The position numbers were made by a program, and so were the translations under genes. From Proteobacteria bacterium UBA664 (GTDB lineage: Bacteria; Pseudomonadota; Gammaproteobacteria; UBA7966): a stretch of DNA of 8,006 nt. Of this stretch, positions 6,283 to 8,006 are shown in pieces. Location: NCBI GenBank assembly GCA_002299125.1, contig DBNU01000143.1, positions 1 through 8,006 of the forward strand, given 5' to 3'. Within the stretch, counting starts at the first letter, position 1. Each line of letters opens with the position of its first letter. The notes beneath the pieces are model-generated. The model did not search any database and was not told the DNA's origin. It worked only from the letters and a program-made list of their open reading frames with translations.

Positions 6283-8006
6283 ATGCATCAGGAAGACGAT
6301 GGCAGGCAAGGCGCGGATGCATCCGTCCACGAGACACCACCGGGCGCTTCCCGACCCGCCGTGCACGCCATGGCACCAGCGGCACCGCCCTACAGCCAGC
6401 AGCACCTGGCGGTAGCACTGGAACAGACCGACGATCTCGTCATGATCACGGACGAGAACGCCGTGGTGCAGTACGTGAACCTCGCCTTTGAGCGCTGCAC
6501 CGGCTACCGGCGCGAGGAGATCGTGGGCAGAAAACCCTCGATCCTGAAATCCGGCACGCACCCGCCCGCGTTCTATGCCGAACTGTGGCGTGAGCTGCGC
6601 GCGGGTCGCGCCTTCCGGGCCACGTTCGTCAACCGCCGCCGTAGCGGCGAGCTGTATCACGAGTACAAGACCATCAGCCCCATCCGTGACCCCGAGGGGC
6701 GTATCACCCATTTCGTTTCCACCGGCCGCGACGACACCCGGCGCGTACAGGAGGGGCTCGCCCTCGAACACGCGGCGCGTACCGACGACCTCACCGGTCT
6801 GCCCAACCGTCGCGGCCTGACACTGCACTTCGAGCAGCGGACCCAGCTCGCACCCGACGCGCCCTTCGCCGTCGCCTTCCTCGACATCGACCGCTTCAAG
6901 CACATCAACGATGCCCTCGGTCACGGCACCGGTGACAATATCCTGCGTGTGGTGGGCCAGCGGCTGAGCTCGGTGCTGCGTCCCGAGGACTTCCTCGCGC
7001 GCGTCAGCGGCGATGAGTTCGTCGCCATCCTGCCGCTCGACACTGAGGGGTGCACGGGCGGGGAACTGACGGAGCTGCTCCGCCGCCTGCTCGCCGAGGT
7101 ACACCGCCCCATCGAGGCGTCCCCACACGCCCTGTTCATCACTGCTTCCATTGGCGTTGCCGCATTTCCCGAGGATGGCATTGAGCCCGCTGCCCTGATC
7201 CGGCGCGCGGACCTCGCCATGTACGCGGCAAAACATACCGCCCATGGATCCTATCGTTTCTTCTCCCCGACGCTTGAACAGGCGGCCAGCCGCCGCCTCC
7301 TGCTCGAGTCCGCTGCGAGCGAGGCCCTGCTGCATGATCAACTGCATCTCGTGTTCCAGCCACTCTGGGACATTGCCGAGGGCCGGGTGGTGGCGATCGA
7401 GGCGCTACTGCGCTGGCGGCACCCGGAACTCGGTGTCGTCTCGCCGGGCGAGTTCATACCGATCTTCGAGGACACCGGACTCATCCTCGAGGTTGGCCGC
7501 TGGGTGGTCGAAACGGCGGTGACGGCACTTGCCCGGCTTCGGGTGCTGGGCTTCAGCGATCTGGCCATCGCCGTGAACGTCTCGCCAGTGCAACTGACCG
7601 ATCCGATGCTCGTTCCGCACATCGCGTCCTGTATCGACGCTGCCGGGATCCCGCCTGGTCTGCTGGAGATCGAGATCACCGAGTCCGCCATGATCGAGGG
7701 CTCCGCCGAGGTGAAGGCGGTGCTCGCTGCACTCTCTGCACTGGGTCTCAAGCTGACCTTGGACGACTTTGGGACGGGCTACTCCTCGATCGGCGCACTT
7801 AAGCGCCTGTCCTTCGAGGCACTCAAGATCGGCCAGCATTTCGTCTGGGACGCGGCCAGTGACCCGCAGAGTCGCCTCATCCTTGAGGCGATGCTGCAAC
7901 TGGCGCACGCGCTGCACATGCCGACGACGGCGGAGGGCGTGGAGACGCCCGCCCACTACTGTTTCCTGCGTTCGCTGGCCTGCACCCGCATCCAAGGCTA
8001 CCTAGT
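6283..8006 (+). CDS. PAS-GGDEF-EAL cyclic-di-GMP protein (3' truncated by window)
   Basis: The frame is open from ATG 6283 to the window end (574 full codons). GTGAGGG at 6272-6278 is a close ribosome-binding site, 4 bases from the ATG. Residues 1-38 are a Pro/Ala-rich leader. A PAS sensor domain follows (about 41-160, with VNLAFERCTGYRREEIVG). The GGDEF domain (about 163-327) has DDLTGLPNR (168-176), LDIDRFKHIND, the active motif as SGDEF (242-246), and an inhibitory-site RxxD (R233-D236). The EAL domain starts near 345 with E373-A-L, N432, E464, D494-D495, K515, E551 and Q571 all present, but the usual K-I-D reads K-I-G (G517). No membrane segment is seen, so the protein is cytosolic. The family makes cyclic-di-GMP with GGDEF and breaks it to pGpG with EAL, controlling attachment and motility. 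Serine for the first Gly of GGDEF is a common variant, so synthesis is plausible; the EAL may be weakened. The PAS ligand cannot be told. Only the last few residues should be missing. Confidence 0.93.
   Translation, partial: MHQEDDGRQGADASVHETPPGASRPAVHAMAPAAPPYSQQHLAVALEQTDDLVMITDENAVVQYVNLAFERCTGYRREEIVGRKPSILKSGTHPPAFYAELWRELRAGRAFRATFVNRRRSGELYHEYKTISPIRDPEGRITHFVSTGRDDTRRVQEGLALEHAARTDDLTGLPNRRGLTLHFEQRTQLAPDAPFAVAFLDIDRFKHINDALGHGTGDNILRVVGQRLSSVLRPEDFLARVSGDEFVAILPLDTEGCTGGELTELLRRLLAEVHRPIEASPHALFITASIGVAAFPEDGIEPAALIRRADLAMYAAKHTAHGSYRFFSPTLEQAASRRLLLESAASEALLHDQLHLVFQPLWDIAEGRVVAIEALLRWRHPELGVVSPGEFIPIFEDTGLILEVGRWVVETAVTALARLRVLGFSDLAIAVNVSPVQLTDPMLVPHIASCIDAAGIPPGLLEIEITESAMIEGSAEVKAVLAALSALGLKLTLDDFGTGYSSIGALKRLSFEALKIGQHFVWDAASDPQSRLILEAMLQLAHALHMPTTAEGVETPAHYCFLRSLACTRIQGYL

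Noticed and set aside
6314..6325. Perfect 12-base palindrome CGGATGCATCCG.
   Set aside because: It lies inside the coding sequence, and one or two perfect palindromes of this length are expected by chance in 8 kb.
6103..7347. A 414-codon open frame on the minus strand.
   Set aside because: It lies antisense to the PAS-GGDEF-EAL gene, whose motifs are unmistakable. Long antisense frames are expected in GC-rich coding DNA, and the translation resembles no family.

Overview
This is a GC-rich proteobacterial chromosome segment, probably gammaproteobacterial. Supporting points are a CCA-encoding tRNA gene, a stand-alone leuC-leuD pair, a hopanoid-type RND transporter, a DUF1134 envelope protein and a PAS-GGDEF-EAL regulator. 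The taxonomic placement is inferred from gene content and base composition, not from a marker gene.

Layout. Positions 1-30 could be the last codons of an upstream gene. Positions 54-2681 (+) encode an HpnN-like hopanoid transporter of the RND/MMPL superfamily. Converging on it with a 33-base gap are leuD (2715-3356, -) and leuC (3368-4777, -), the two subunits of isopropylmalate isomerase. A 203-base divergent region (4778-4980) follows, holding a perfect TATAAT on the minus strand and a near-perfect 21-bp palindrome just upstream of it. Next come tRNA-Arg(CCT) at 4981-5057 (+) and, after an 81-base gap, a DUF1134/EipA-family secreted protein at 5139-5702 (+) with a TTG start. Positions 5703-6282 hold no convincing gene. 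They contain a CG-alternating/C9 tract, a REP-like dispersed palindromic repeat (about 5833-5966) and some 300 bases of unexplained sequence. From 6283 to the window end an open + frame encodes a PAS-GGDEF-EAL cyclic-di-GMP enzyme cut by the window edge close to its C-terminus.

How the parts relate. leuC and leuD form one operon for leucine biosynthesis; leuB is not next to them. HpnN and the DUF1134 protein both concern the cell envelope, but opposite-strand genes separate them and nothing links them in an operon. The cyclic-di-GMP protein appears to be an independent unit.

I see no phage, insertion sequence, CRISPR array or defence cassette, and no clear undescribed system. The most useful points are the EAL domain with an altered K-I-D motif, the leuC promoter with an operator-sized palindrome, the acidic-residue asymmetry in the transporter, and the repeat that has overrun a small ORF carrying its own ribosome-binding site.
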